Positions 16,054 through 25,428 of a stretch of 64,000 nt of DNA are shown piece by piece. The translations under genes and the position numbers were made by a program. Under the pieces are notes generated by a model that had not been told where the DNA came from, ran no database searches, and saw nothing but the letters and a program-made list of their open reading frames with translations. Source of the DNA: G963674955 sp963674955 (GTDB taxonomy: Bacteria > Desulfobacterota > Desulfovibrionia > Desulfovibrionales > Desulfovibrionaceae); NCBI GenBank assembly GCA_963674955.2, contig CAXXKR010000004.1, forward strand, positions 1,798,001-1,862,000, given 5' to 3'. Position 1 is the stretch's first letter. Every line of letters starts with the position of its first letter.

Positions 16054-16758
16054 ATGGAAGGACTGCCGGAGTACACCATCAGGGAAAGCCCCAAGGCCAA
16101 GCGCGTGCTGCTCAAGATAAAGCCCGGCAAGGGGCTGGAGGTGGTCCTGCCCAGAGGTGTCGGCCGGGAGCATGCCGAGCGTGCCGTGGCCGGAAAGCTG
16201 GACTGGATCGAGCGAACCTTCCTCCGCCTGAAAGCTCAAGGCGTCCGGTTTTCAACCCTGCCCCCCAATCCGCCGGAAATCATCGAACTAAGGGCCGAAG
16301 GCCGGACCTACAGGGTGGCCTTCATCCAGGCCCAGTGCAAAACCAAGGTCACGGAAAACGCCGGGCTGATAATAGTCAAGGGCAATCAATGCGGCTGCAA
16401 TGATTGGATATTTGAACTGAAAAAATTAATCAGGCAAAAAGCGGCCTTGCACCTTCCGCCCCTTGTCCGGGAACTTGCGGCCAAGCACGGCCTGGAGTGC
16501 GGGCGAATCAGCGTCAGGACCCAAAAGACGCGCTGGGGCAGCTGTTCCGTCAAGGGCAACATCAACCTGAACTGCAAGCTCATGTTCCTGCCGCCCGAAC
16601 TGGTTGATCAGGTCCTGGTCCACGAGCTCTGCCACACCAAACACCTGAATCACTCGCCGAAATTCTGGTCACTGGTGGCCAAAATCCGCCCGGACTACAA
16701 GGGGCCGGAAAAGGCCCTGTCCCGAACGGGAGGCCTGGTCCCGGACTGGATGGCCTGA
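16054..16758 (+). CDS. YgjP-like zinc metalloprotein (DUF45, M48-related)
   Basis: 234 residues. The C-terminal half has TRWGSCSVKGNINLNCKLMF, then HELCHTKHLNHSPKFW, with zinc ligands HExxH-like (HELCH) and a downstream His. This pair of motifs defines the YgjP/DUF45 family, some of which hydrolyse UTP or act as small metalloproteases. Here four extra Cys at about residues 94-115 are unusual. It is divergent from the MFS gene and convergent with uvrA (20-nt gap). Confidence 0.88.
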   Translation: MEGLPEYTIRESPKAKRVLLKIKPGKGLEVVLPRGVGREHAERAVAGKLDWIERTFLRLKAQGVRFSTLPPNPPEIIELRAEGRTYRVAFIQAQCKTKVTENAGLIIVKGNQCGCNDWIFELKKLIRQKAALHLPPLVRELAAKHGLECGRISVRTQKTRWGSCSVKGNINLNCKLMFLPPELVDQVLVHELCHTKHLNHSPKFWSLVAKIRPDYKGPEKALSRTGGLVPDWMA

Positions 16759-16778
16759 TGCCTGCCGGCTGATGTTTC

Positions 16779-19553
16779 CTAATCGCGCACCAGAAACCGG
16801 CCCGTGACCGAGTTCTTGTCCGCGATGATCTCCTCGGGCGTACCCTTGGACACGACCCGGCCACCGGCCTCGCCGCCGCCCGGTCCGAGATCGATGACAT
16901 GGTCGGCGGCCATGATCACATCCGTATTGTGCTCGATGACCAGCACCGAAGCGCCCTTTTCCACCAGATGTCTCAAGACCCGGATCAGCTTGCCCACCTC
17001 GTGCATGTGCAGGCCCGTTGTAGGCTCGTCAAGAATGTAAAGGGCTCCCGGCAGGTTGCGCTTGCCCAGCTCTCGGGAAATCTTGATGCGCTGGGCCTCG
17101 CCGCCGGAAAGGGTGGTGGCTGGCTGGCCGAGCCTCAGGTATTCAAGCCCCACCTGTTCCAATACCGAAAGCTTGCGCTTGAGCACCGGATGATTCTCGA
17201 AAAAGGCCTTGGCCTGGCGCACGGTCATGCCCAGGATATCGGCGATGTTCTTGTCCCGATACTCCACTTCCAGGGTCTGGGTGTTGTAGCGCTTGCCCTT
17301 GCACACATCGCAGGTAACGTAGACATCGGGCAGGAAATGCATCTCCACCCTGATCTGGCCGTCGCCCCGGCAGGCCTCGCAGCGCCCCCCGCTCACGTTG
17401 AAACTGAAGCGGCCCGGCTTGTAGCCGCGCGTCCGGGCCTCCTTGGAACCGGCGAATATCTTGCGTATCTCGTCGAATATCTTGGTGTAGGTGGCCGGGT
17501 TGGAACGGGGTGTCCGCCCGATGGGCGTCTGGTCGATGGAGATGATCTTCTCCACCTTTTCCGCGCCCACAAGGCCGTCGATGAGCCCGGGATTGTCCGC
17601 CCTCTGCCCCTTGGAAAGCAGCAGATGCTTGTACAGGGTGTCCACCACCAGGGAGCTCTTGCCCGATCCGGACACGCCGGTGAAGCAGACCAGTTCGCCC
17701 AAGGGTATGTCCAGGTCGAGATTCTTCAAGTTATTGGTGCGCACGCCGCGCAGGGAGAGAAACTCGCTTGAGGTGCGCCGCCCGTTGACCGCTTCGATGG
17801 TCAGTTCCCGGCGCAGATACTTGCCGGTCAGGGAACCCTCATCCTTCAACAATTTGTCCACCGGTCCCTGGAACACGATCTCGCCGCCCAGCATCCCGGA
17901 GCCCGGACCAAGCTCGATAACGTGGTCCGCGCTGCGGATGGTGGGCTCGTCATGCTCCACCACCAACACTGTGTTGCCCCGGCTTTGCAGGCTGCGCAGG
18001 GTGTCCAGAAGCCGCTGATTGTCGCGGGGATGCAGGCCGATGCTCGGCTCGTCCAGGACATAGGTCACGCCCACCAGGCCGGAGCCAAGCTGGCTGGCCA
18101 GCCTGATGCGCTGGGCCTCGCCGCCGGAAAGGGTGGCCATGTTCCGCCCCAGGCTCAGGTAATCCAACCCCACGTTGACCATGAAACCAAGCCTGTGGTT
18201 CAGTTCCTTGAGCAAAGGCTCGGCAATGAGCATGTCTTGGCCGGAGAACTCCAGGCCCTGAAGCCATTCCAGGGCGCGGCTGATGGACATGGACACGAAC
18301 TCGAAAATATTCACGCCCGCCACGCGCACGGCCAGGGATTCCGGACTGAGCCTGGCCCCGTTGCATTCCGGGCAGGGCATGTTCTGCCTGAAGCGGGTCA
18401 GCCAGTCGTCCCAGACGCCCGCATTCTGGCGGCCCTGCTCCAGAAGCGGCACCACGCCGACCCAGCCCGAATCCGGACAACCAAGAAAAAGCGCGTCCCA
18501 GGCCTCTTTTGAAAACTCGCCAAGGGGCGTGTCCAGGGTAAAACCGTGGCGTTTGCCGAGTCTTGCCAAATGCGGCCCGTACTGTTGCTGGCGGTAGGCC
18601 GACTTCCAGGGGATGACACCGCCCTGATTCAGGGAAAGCCCCTTGTTGGGCGAAAGCAGGTCCGGTTCGAAATATTCCACCGCGCCGATGCCGGAACAGG
18701 CCGGGCAGGCGCCCTGGGGCGAGTTGAAGGAAAAAAGCTGCGGGCTGAGGCGGGGCATGGATATCCTGCATGTGGGGCAGGTGGACAAAGTGGACATCAC
18801 CCGCTCATCCGGTTCTCCGTCGCCCGGCACGGTCAAGAGCAGCCGCCCCTCGCCGTAGCGCAGGGCCAGTTCAACCGAGTCGGCCAGACGCTTTTTGATC
18901 TCCGCCTTCATGACCAGCCGGTCCACCACCAGATCCACGTTGTGCCGCTTGTTCTTCTCAAGCTCGGGCAGGTCATCCAGGGAGCGCACCTCACCGTCCA
19001 CGCGCACGCGCACGAACCCCTCGCGCTTGAGCTTGGCGAAGAGGTCCTTTTGCGTGCCCTTCTGGTGTTCGGCCAGGGGGGCCATGAGCATGAACCTGGT
19101 CTTTTCCGGCAGGTCCATGATGTTTCGCACGATCTCGTCCGAGGTCTGGGCCGCTATCTCGCGCCCGCACTCCGGACAAAAAAACCGCCCCAGCCGGGCG
19201 TAGAACACGCGCAAAAAATCGTAGACCTCGGTGACCGTGCCCACGGTGGAGCGAGGGTTGCGGGTGGCGGTCTGCTGTTCAAGGGATATGGCCGGGGAAA
19301 GCCCCTCCACCTTGTCCACCTGCGGCTTGTCCATCTGGGGCAGGAACTGGCGGGCGTAGGCGGAAAGGGACTCCACGTAGCGCCGCTGCCCCTCGGCGTA
19401 GACGATGTCGAATGCCAGGGTGCTCTTGCCCGAACCGGACGGGCCGCAGACCACCACCAGCTTTTCCCTGGGTATGTCCAGGGTCAGATCCTTGAGATTG
19501 TGGTGGCGCGCCCCTTCAATATGTATGGAGTTTCGGCTATTGCTTTCGGTCAT
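16779..19553 (-). CDS. uvrA: Excinuclease ABC subunit A
   Basis: About 924 residues with two ABC ATPase modules: Walker A GPSGSGKST and GVSGSGKSS, signatures LSGGEAQRI twice, Walker B VTYVLDEPSIGLHPRD and LYILDEPTTGLHMHE. Cys pairs of the zinc modules are present (CPEC, CPTC, CPAC; CEAC and CDVC). UvrA scans DNA for damage and loads UvrB in nucleotide excision repair. ATG at 19553 is likely; an in-frame GTG at 19574 is possible. Both have weak ribosome-binding sites. Confidence 0.97.
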   Translation of the reverse strand: MTESNSRNSIHIEGARHHNLKDLTLDIPREKLVVVCGPSGSGKSTLAFDIVYAEGQRRYVESLSAYARQFLPQMDKPQVDKVEGLSPAISLEQQTATRNPRSTVGTVTEVYDFLRVFYARLGRFFCPECGREIAAQTSDEIVRNIMDLPEKTRFMLMAPLAEHQKGTQKDLFAKLKREGFVRVRVDGEVRSLDDLPELEKNKRHNVDLVVDRLVMKAEIKKRLADSVELALRYGEGRLLLTVPGDGEPDERVMSTLSTCPTCRISMPRLSPQLFSFNSPQGACPACSGIGAVEYFEPDLLSPNKGLSLNQGGVIPWKSAYRQQQYGPHLARLGKRHGFTLDTPLGEFSKEAWDALFLGCPDSGWVGVVPLLEQGRQNAGVWDDWLTRFRQNMPCPECNGARLSPESLAVRVAGVNIFEFVSMSISRALEWLQGLEFSGQDMLIAEPLLKELNHRLGFMVNVGLDYLSLGRNMATLSGGEAQRIRLASQLGSGLVGVTYVLDEPSIGLHPRDNQRLLDTLRSLQSRGNTVLVVEHDEPTIRSADHVIELGPGSGMLGGEIVFQGPVDKLLKDEGSLTGKYLRRELTIEAVNGRRTSSEFLSLRGVRTNNLKNLDLDIPLGELVCFTGVSGSGKSSLVVDTLYKHLLLSKGQRADNPGLIDGLVGAEKVEKIISIDQTPIGRTPRSNPATYTKIFDEIRKIFAGSKEARTRGYKPGRFSFNVSGGRCEACRGDGQIRVEMHFLPDVYVTCDVCKGKRYNTQTLEVEYRDKNIADILGMTVRQAKAFFENHPVLKRKLSVLEQVGLEYLRLGQPATTLSGGEAQRIKISRELGKRNLPGALYILDEPTTGLHMHEVGKLIRVLRHLVEKGASVLVIEHNTDVIMAADHVIDLGPGGGEAGGRVVSKGTPEEIIADKNSVTGRFLVRD

Positions 19554-19621
19554 TTGGGGAGAATAACCATTCACCTGTGGAAGGCAAGGCGGCTTACAGG
19601 CATTTTACAGAAAGGCCACAG

Positions 19622-19657
19622 ACTAAAAGACATCATCCTGCTGAACCCGGCAGGATG
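19622..19657 (-). terminator. Terminator of the eno-folD-NmrA operon
   Basis: An 8-bp perfect stem, CATCCTGC and GCAGGATG with an 8-nt loop (19634-19657), is followed on the minus strand by ATGTCTTTTAG. It lies shortly after the NmrA-like gene and before uvrA. Confidence 0.6.
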
Positions 19658-19673
19658 AAGGACTGCGAAGATT

Positions 19674-20555
19674 TTACGATCTTGCTTCGGCTATTTCCAG
19701 GCCTGGGCGTTTTCCTCGGCAAACTCGGGCGAACGTCCTCGCTGGACGGCCCGTGAGATGCTCCACGGCCTTTGTGACCAACGCGGTGTAGCCTTTCTGC
19801 TTCTGGCCGCTGAGGGTCAGAAGCATGCGGATATTCCATTCCGGCATTCCGGTCTTTTCCAGGGCCAGTCCGGCGGTCTCGCCGTCCACGGCCTTGTATT
19901 CCACCTCGCGCCCGGAGACCCTGGAAATCTCCCCGGCGATCTCAAGATTGTCCAGGGATTCAGGCCCGGTCACGGCGTAGGACATGCCCTTGTGCCCGTC
20001 CGGTTCGGCCAGCACGGCCACCACGCTCTGGGCCACGTCGCGGGCATCGATCAGGCTGGTCCTGGAGTCGGACTCGGCCAGGATCAGCTCGCCGTCCCTG
20101 ATCATGTCCGCGTAAAGGGTGGCGTAGTCCTGCATGTAGGTGTTGGGCCGGATCAGAGTGTAATCCGGTTCGCCGTCCACCAGCCCCTGGTCGATGGCCC
20201 CGTGCAGGCGACCCAGGCGAAAGTGGGCGTCCCGGTCCGCGCCGAGCATGGAAAGGCGCACCACGTGACCCACCCCGGCCTCGATTGCGGCGGTTATGGC
20301 GTGGGAACCCCAGGCGATCATTTCCTCGCACAGGGGCGTTTCCAGATAGAGGACATCAAAGCCCTGCATGGCCGAAATCATCTTCTCCATGTCCGCGTAG
20401 TCGAATTCCACGACCTGCGCGCCCATGTCCTTGTATAATTGCGCCTCTTTCATGTCGGTCAGGCCCACGGCGAAGTCGATTCCCTTGTCTTTCAGCCCGT
20501 TGGCCACAAGGATTCCAGTGATGTCGGCGGGAATGATCAGGATTTTACAGGACAC
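19674..20555 (-). CDS. NmrA-like NAD(P)-binding (SDR-fold) protein, C-terminus frameshifted
   Basis: About 290 residues of atypical short-chain dehydrogenase fold. The N-terminus (KILIIPADITGILVANGL) replaces the usual GxxGxxG loop; later motifs are VRLSMLGADRD, LIRPNTYMQD and SLIDARDVAQSV, as in NmrA/ywnB-type proteins. GTG at 20555 has AGGAGG about 5 nt upstream and overlaps folD by 19 nt. The last 20 residues look out of frame: removing one base from the GGG run at 19727-19729 gives an acidic end (RTFAEFAEENAQAWK) and a stop at 19691. Substrate unknown. Confidence 0.82.
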   Translation of the reverse strand: MSCKILIIPADITGILVANGLKDKGIDFAVGLTDMKEAQLYKDMGAQVVEFDYADMEKMISAMQGFDVLYLETPLCEEMIAWGSHAITAAIEAGVGHVVRLSMLGADRDAHFRLGRLHGAIDQGLVDGEPDYTLIRPNTYMQDYATLYADMIRDGELILAESDSRTSLIDARDVAQSVVAVLAEPDGHKGMSYAVTGPESLDNLEIAGEISRVSGREVEYKAVDGETAGLALEKTGMPEWNIRMLLTLSGQKQKGYTALVTKAVEHLTGRPARTFARVCRGKRPGLEIAEARS

Positions 20556-21451
20556 GCGCCCTCCTTTGCGGGAAAATCTTCAGGGCCGTTCATGACCCCG
20601 ACGTTAATCTTGTATGCCAGCACGGTATTGATGAGCAGTTGGGCGATGGTCATTGGCCCCACGCCGCCGGGCACCGGAGTCAGGGCCGAAGCCACCTCCT
20701 TGACGCCCTCGAAGTCGCAGTCGCCCACCAGCCGGTCGTCCAGCCTGTTGATGCCGATGTCCACCACCACCGCGCCCGGCTTGACCATGTCCTTTGTGAT
20801 GAAGTTGGGCCTGCCGATGGCCGTGAACAGGAAATCCGCTTCCAGGCATTCCTTTTTCAGGTCTTCGGTGCGGGAGTGGCAAAGGGTCACGGTGGCGTTG
20901 GCGCAGGGGCCGGACTGGGCCAGCATGATGGCCAAAGGCTTGCCCACGATGTTGCTCCGGCCCACCACCACGGCCTTTTTGCAGGCCGGGTAAAGCTCGT
21001 AGCGGCTCAGAAGCTCCAGCACTCCGGCCGGGGTGCAGGGGCGGAAACCCGGAAGGCCGAGGGTCAGGCGACCCACATTGGCCGGGTGAAAACCGTCCAC
21101 GTCCTTTTCCGGAGCGATGAGGTCCAGGCAGCGCTGGCTGTCCAGCCCCTTTGGAACCGGCAGCTGCAACAGGATTCCGTCCACTTCTCCGTCCGCGTTG
21201 AGCATCTTGATGACGCCTTCCAGCTTTTTCTGGCTGGTGTCCGCCGGCAGACGAAAGGGCTTGGACAGGATGCCCACCTCGGCGCAGGCCCGTTCCTTGT
21301 TGCGCACGTAGACCTGGGACGCCGGGTCCTCGCCCACCAGGATCACGGACAGTCCCGGAGCGCGCCTGCCCCCGGAAACCAGTTCCGCGACCTCTTGGGC
21401 CAGTTCCGCCCTGATCTTGGCGGCGGTGGCCTTGCCGTCCAGTATGGTCAT
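20537..21451 (-). CDS. folD: Methylenetetrahydrofolate dehydrogenase/cyclohydrolase
   Basis: 304 residues. Folate-site motifs include YVRNKERACAEVG (catalytic Lys in the YxxxK pattern) and DGILLQLPVPKGL; the NADP-binding region is VVVGRSNIVGKPLA, and the C-terminal signature is TPVPGGVGPMTIAQL. FolD interconverts methylene-, methenyl- and formyl-tetrahydrofolate, feeding purine synthesis and one-carbon metabolism. ATG at 21451 has AAGGAG upstream. It lies 86 nt after eno and overlaps the NmrA-like gene. It is slightly longer than usual (about 285 residues) owing to the C-terminal extension. Confidence 0.97.
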   Translation of the reverse strand: MTILDGKATAAKIRAELAQEVAELVSGGRRAPGLSVILVGEDPASQVYVRNKERACAEVGILSKPFRLPADTSQKKLEGVIKMLNADGEVDGILLQLPVPKGLDSQRCLDLIAPEKDVDGFHPANVGRLTLGLPGFRPCTPAGVLELLSRYELYPACKKAVVVGRSNIVGKPLAIMLAQSGPCANATVTLCHSRTEDLKKECLEADFLFTAIGRPNFITKDMVKPGAVVVDIGINRLDDRLVGDCDFEGVKEVASALTPVPGGVGPMTIAQLLINTVLAYKINVGVMNGPEDFPAKEGACPVKS

Positions 21452-21537
21452 TTGCTTCTCCTTGAACGACTACGCGGCGCAGGGTGCATGCCCCACGCCG
21501 CGCAGCACAAAAAGGCTGTTATTTCAGTTGGTCCGGG

Positions 21538-22830
21538 CTATTCGTCTCCGAACCAGCTTTCAACCAGCACCGGACCATAGTAAATGGCTTCCTCGTCCAG
21601 GTCTTCCTCGATGCGCAGCAACTGGTTGTACTTTTCCAGCCTGTCGCTGCGGCACAGGGAGCCGGTCTTGATCTGCCCGGTGTTCAGGCCCACTGAAAGG
21701 TCGGCGATGAAGTGGTCGCCGGTCTCGCCGGAACGGTGGGAGACAACCGTGGTATAGGCGGCCTGCTTGGCCATCTCGATGGTGTCCAGGGTCTCGGTCA
21801 GGGTGCCGATCTGGTTCAGCTTGATGAGGATGGAGTTGGCCACGCCCCTTTCAATGCCCTGGGCCAGGATGTCCGGGTTGGTCACGAAGATGTCGTCGCC
21901 CACCAGCTGGATGCGGTCGCCCAGCAGTTCGGTCTGCTTGGCGTAGCCTTCCCAGTCGTTCTGGTCCAGGCCGTCCTCGATGGAGACCAAGGGGAAGCGG
22001 GTGCAGAGGTCCGCGTAATAGGCGTTCATCTCGTCCGTTGTCAGTTCCTTGCCCTCTCCGGCCAGCACGTACTTGCCGTTCTTGTAGAATTCCGATGCCG
22101 CGGCGTCGATGCCCAGTGCGATCTGCCGGCCCGGTGCGTAACCCGCGGCCTCGATGGCCCGGATGATGTACTCGAAGGCCTCGGCATGGGACTTGAGGTT
22201 GGGCGCGAACCCGCCCTCGTCGCCCACGGAGGTGACGTGTCCGTCCTTGGCCAGAATTTTTTTCAGGTTGTGAAACGTTTCCGCACCCATTCTCAGGGCC
22301 TCGGCAAAGGTCTCGGCCCCGATGGGCAGGATCATGAATTCCTGGATGTCCAGGTTGTTGGGCGCGTGCTCGCCGCCGTTGATGATGTTCATCATGGGCA
22401 CGGGCAGAATTTTGCCGTTGATTCCGCCGAGGTATTGATAGAGCGGCAGTCCCACGAAATCAGCGGCGGCGCGGGCGTTGGCCATGGATACGCCGAGCAT
22501 GGCGTTGGCGCCCAGGCGGCCCTTGTTCTCGGTCCCGTCCAGATCGAGCAATGTGCTGTCCAGGGCCACCTGACGCAATCCGTCCATTCCGATGACCGCT
22601 CCGGCGATCTCCTCGTTGACGTTGTTCACGGCGGTCAGGACGCCCTTGCCCATGTAGCGGCCCATGTCGCCGTCGCGCAGCTCCAGGGCTTCGCGTTCGC
22701 CGGTTGATGCCCCCGAGGGCACGGCGGCGCGGCCCATGGCTCCGGATTCGTACATTACCTCGACTTCGATGGTCGGGTTGCCCCTGGAATCAAGAATTTC
22801 CCTTGCCCAGACAGCGACGATGGTGCTCAT
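21538..22830 (-). CDS. eno: Enolase
   Basis: 430 residues, full length. Visible signatures: AREILDSRGNPTIEVEV, SGASTGEREALELRD, the catalytic and Mg-binding region GDEGGFAPN, SIEDGLDQNDWEGY, and the C-terminal LIKLNQIGTLTET followed by SHRSGETGD. It interconverts 2-phosphoglycerate and phosphoenolpyruvate. ATG at 22830 has AAAGGAG upstream. First gene of the run eno-folD-NmrA; the upstream 180 nt to the KAP gene must hold its promoter. Confidence 0.98.
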   Translation of the reverse strand: MSTIVAVWAREILDSRGNPTIEVEVMYESGAMGRAAVPSGASTGEREALELRDGDMGRYMGKGVLTAVNNVNEEIAGAVIGMDGLRQVALDSTLLDLDGTENKGRLGANAMLGVSMANARAAADFVGLPLYQYLGGINGKILPVPMMNIINGGEHAPNNLDIQEFMILPIGAETFAEALRMGAETFHNLKKILAKDGHVTSVGDEGGFAPNLKSHAEAFEYIIRAIEAAGYAPGRQIALGIDAAASEFYKNGKYVLAGEGKELTTDEMNAYYADLCTRFPLVSIEDGLDQNDWEGYAKQTELLGDRIQLVGDDIFVTNPDILAQGIERGVANSILIKLNQIGTLTETLDTIEMAKQAAYTTVVSHRSGETGDHFIADLSVGLNTGQIKTGSLCRSDRLEKYNQLLRIEEDLDEEAIYYGPVLVESWFGDE

Positions 22831-23010
22831 GGCAAACTCCTTTATATAAAAGATGAAAGTTTTATCCCCTCGAATCCAGCTGAGAATAGATCATTTTCCG
22901 CCGGTACTCAAACGGCAATTTGACTTGGGGGGAAACCCCATTGCCCCATGGCTTGTGGGAGAATATTGAGGTAAGGGTTCATATCTCAATTCAGGGGGCG
23001 TGAGGGCGAT

Positions 23011-25428
23011 ATGAGTTTATACAAGTTCTACAAGCAGGCATTTCCGACGGTTAATTCTTTATTCTGCTCCATAGGCTTGGCTGCGATATGCACCGTCCTT
23101 TATTACGGGTGGGCGCACCTTGAGCCAAAAGGCATTATTTCTGCCATCGAAGACACACTACTAATTTTGTTATTTTTTGGACTTTCGGCCTCACTCGTCA
23201 GGCTGATTCAGTTTTTTATTGCTCGCAGACAAAAAAAAGAGCCTTGTCCTGAAAAATTACCCATAAAAAACAATAAGAACAAAAACGGATTTACTTCAGA
23301 CACCCCTCCCAAGAGCATGCGGGAAGACGAGTTCGAACGAACGGAGTATGCCAAAACACTCGCTCGACATCTCTGCCTCGAACCCAACGAAGACAGCATT
23401 GTTGTAGCAATAGAAGACGATTGGGGGGCAGGCAAAACAGCAGCGATCAACTTTGTCAAACAAAGACTCGAAGAGGATGAGAAGAAACCAATCATTGTTG
23501 AGTTTAACCCTTGTTTTCTAAATTCAAAGGAAAATGTCGTTCATAATTTTCTTACTCAGTTTGCAGCCCAAGTGGGCGACTCCACCAATGACAAAAAAAC
23601 TCAAGAATTGGTAAAGGCAGCTCTCAAGCTAAGCAAATTCATGGCTGTAATAAAGATGATCCCCGGTGCCGAGCCTTGGGGAACCTGCGTGGAAAACACG
23701 ATTGGTGCTTTTAGCGGAGAATTCAAACCGAACGAAATCGACGATCTGAACCTCGTTAAACAAAAAAAGAAGCTTCAAAAAGCAATACGTGCTCTAGCAA
23801 AGCCAATTGTTGTGATTGTTGATGACATAGACCGCTTGGCACCAGATGATATTATTGTTGTGTTTCAAGCTATCAAGGCTGTCTGTGATTTCGAGGGTGT
23901 TTCCTATTTGCTGGCCTATGATCCAGAGCCGGTTAAAAAAGCGTTATCGTTTAATGGCGTTTACATCGGAAGAGATTATTTAGATAAAATAGTTCAAATT
24001 CCTTATTGTCTACCACAGTTAGGCTATTCTCAACTTAAAGAATTTCTCAAAGGAAAAATAAAAAACTTAGAAAAAAAATCAAAAATTGAAATTGAAAAAG
24101 ATGAACTATATAATAATGCTCTAATTCTAGCAGCGAGAGCACTCTCAACACCCAGAGACGTAATACGACTAATTAATAAACTTATATTTTCGTCTTCTAC
24201 AACAAAGAATAAAATTTATTTTCCAGACCTACTTTTGATGGAAATTCTTTCTCTCAAGCTTGAAGTCATATTTACGGCAATAAAAACCAATCCAAATCAA
24301 TTTACAAGACAATTTACTGCAGACGGCGAATCTGTCTACCAGTCAGTTGATCCACATCTTACAAAATTTCTAGATGAAGAAAGTTATGATTTTGTAAACA
24401 ATCTCTTTGAAGACTATACTAAAAGTAATAAACAATTAAGCAATATAGCAAAAGAAATTGTTAAGTTTTTATTTCCAAATGCTGTTAAGGATAATAGCCG
24501 CTATCAAAATAAACTTAGTATCGATAATGGCGTGCACAATAAAAAAGCGTTAACTTACTTCTTAAGTATTGGTTCTAGAGGATTATTAATTTCACAGGGT
24601 GACGTAAAATTGTTTTTTGAATCAAGTCAAGACAGATATGCAATCTTGGAAAATTATAAAAATCGAAATGGTCTTAAAGATTTTTTAATGTTTTTGAAGA
24701 GCGATATAAGCAAACACAATTTAGAGGACATAAACAACATTTTTGATTCACTCGTCTCTATATATCAATTGTATTATGAAGAAGAGCCTCCAGGATTAAA
24801 CAACAGAGTTACCACTTTGATTATTGCGTTGATAGATAGTCTAAAGGAAGAGGAGTCTAAAAAGAAAAGTTTTATTCACATATTTAATAACACAGAATCC
24901 TTGTCTATAAATACAAGAATTTTGAATCATTACAAAAAGAACATTGACAACCTTGAAGACAACAACAATGAAGATCCCGGTTCAGCATCATTTACCATAG
25001 ACTTTATAAATGAATGCACTGCAATTTGGTTAAAATCTGTAAGGAAAAAAGCAGAGACAGACGACTTGATCAACAACGAATTTAACCCCAAGCTAATCCT
25101 GTCTGGCTGGGGATTTTACAACAGTGAAGACTTCAGAGAGCCTCAGGCATATCTTTCTAAATATTTGGTCAAAAACCCCAACACAAAAGAGTTGTTTGAA
25201 AAAATTGGTTTTGATCCGTCTAAAGAAAACTTTCAGTCAACCATCAACAAACACATAAAATTGTTCGAAGGATGGGAAAATCTTTTTTCTCATTTAACAA
25301 ACATCTCCAAAGAAGCGCCTGACTACGATTTTGCTCAAACATTACTAACCATTTTTCAGGAGAAAGACCTTATATTAGGGCATATCCAGGCTAGCTCCCT
25401 CACCCCCTTTCGTAATAGGCCAGCCTGA
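23011..25428 (+). CDS. KAP-family P-loop NTPase, membrane-anchored; candidate defence protein
   Basis: 805 residues. Two hydrophobic helices at about 17-34 and 46-71 anchor the N-terminus. The NTPase has Walker A WGAGKT (about 138-143), a KAP-like VEFNPCF strand after it, and Walker B PIVVIVDDIDRL (about 265-276). The last about 450 residues are Lys/Asn-rich and unrecognised. The DNA is far more AT-rich than eno and coaX on either side, and the 3' end overlaps coaX tail to tail by 29 nt, both signs of lateral insertion. KAP NTPases include the phage-excluding PifA (known). A defence role here is inference. ATG at 23011 has GAGGG upstream. Confidence 0.88.
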   Translation: MSLYKFYKQAFPTVNSLFCSIGLAAICTVLYYGWAHLEPKGIISAIEDTLLILLFFGLSASLVRLIQFFIARRQKKEPCPEKLPIKNNKNKNGFTSDTPPKSMREDEFERTEYAKTLARHLCLEPNEDSIVVAIEDDWGAGKTAAINFVKQRLEEDEKKPIIVEFNPCFLNSKENVVHNFLTQFAAQVGDSTNDKKTQELVKAALKLSKFMAVIKMIPGAEPWGTCVENTIGAFSGEFKPNEIDDLNLVKQKKKLQKAIRALAKPIVVIVDDIDRLAPDDIIVVFQAIKAVCDFEGVSYLLAYDPEPVKKALSFNGVYIGRDYLDKIVQIPYCLPQLGYSQLKEFLKGKIKNLEKKSKIEIEKDELYNNALILAARALSTPRDVIRLINKLIFSSSTTKNKIYFPDLLLMEILSLKLEVIFTAIKTNPNQFTRQFTADGESVYQSVDPHLTKFLDEESYDFVNNLFEDYTKSNKQLSNIAKEIVKFLFPNAVKDNSRYQNKLSIDNGVHNKKALTYFLSIGSRGLLISQGDVKLFFESSQDRYAILENYKNRNGLKDFLMFLKSDISKHNLEDINNIFDSLVSIYQLYYEEEPPGLNNRVTTLIIALIDSLKEEESKKKSFIHIFNNTESLSINTRILNHYKKNIDNLEDNNNEDPGSASFTIDFINECTAIWLKSVRKKAETDDLINNEFNPKLILSGWGFYNSEDFREPQAYLSKYLVKNPNTKELFEKIGFDPSKENFQSTINKHIKLFEGWENLFSHLTNISKEAPDYDFAQTLLTIFQEKDLILGHIQASSLTPFRNRPA

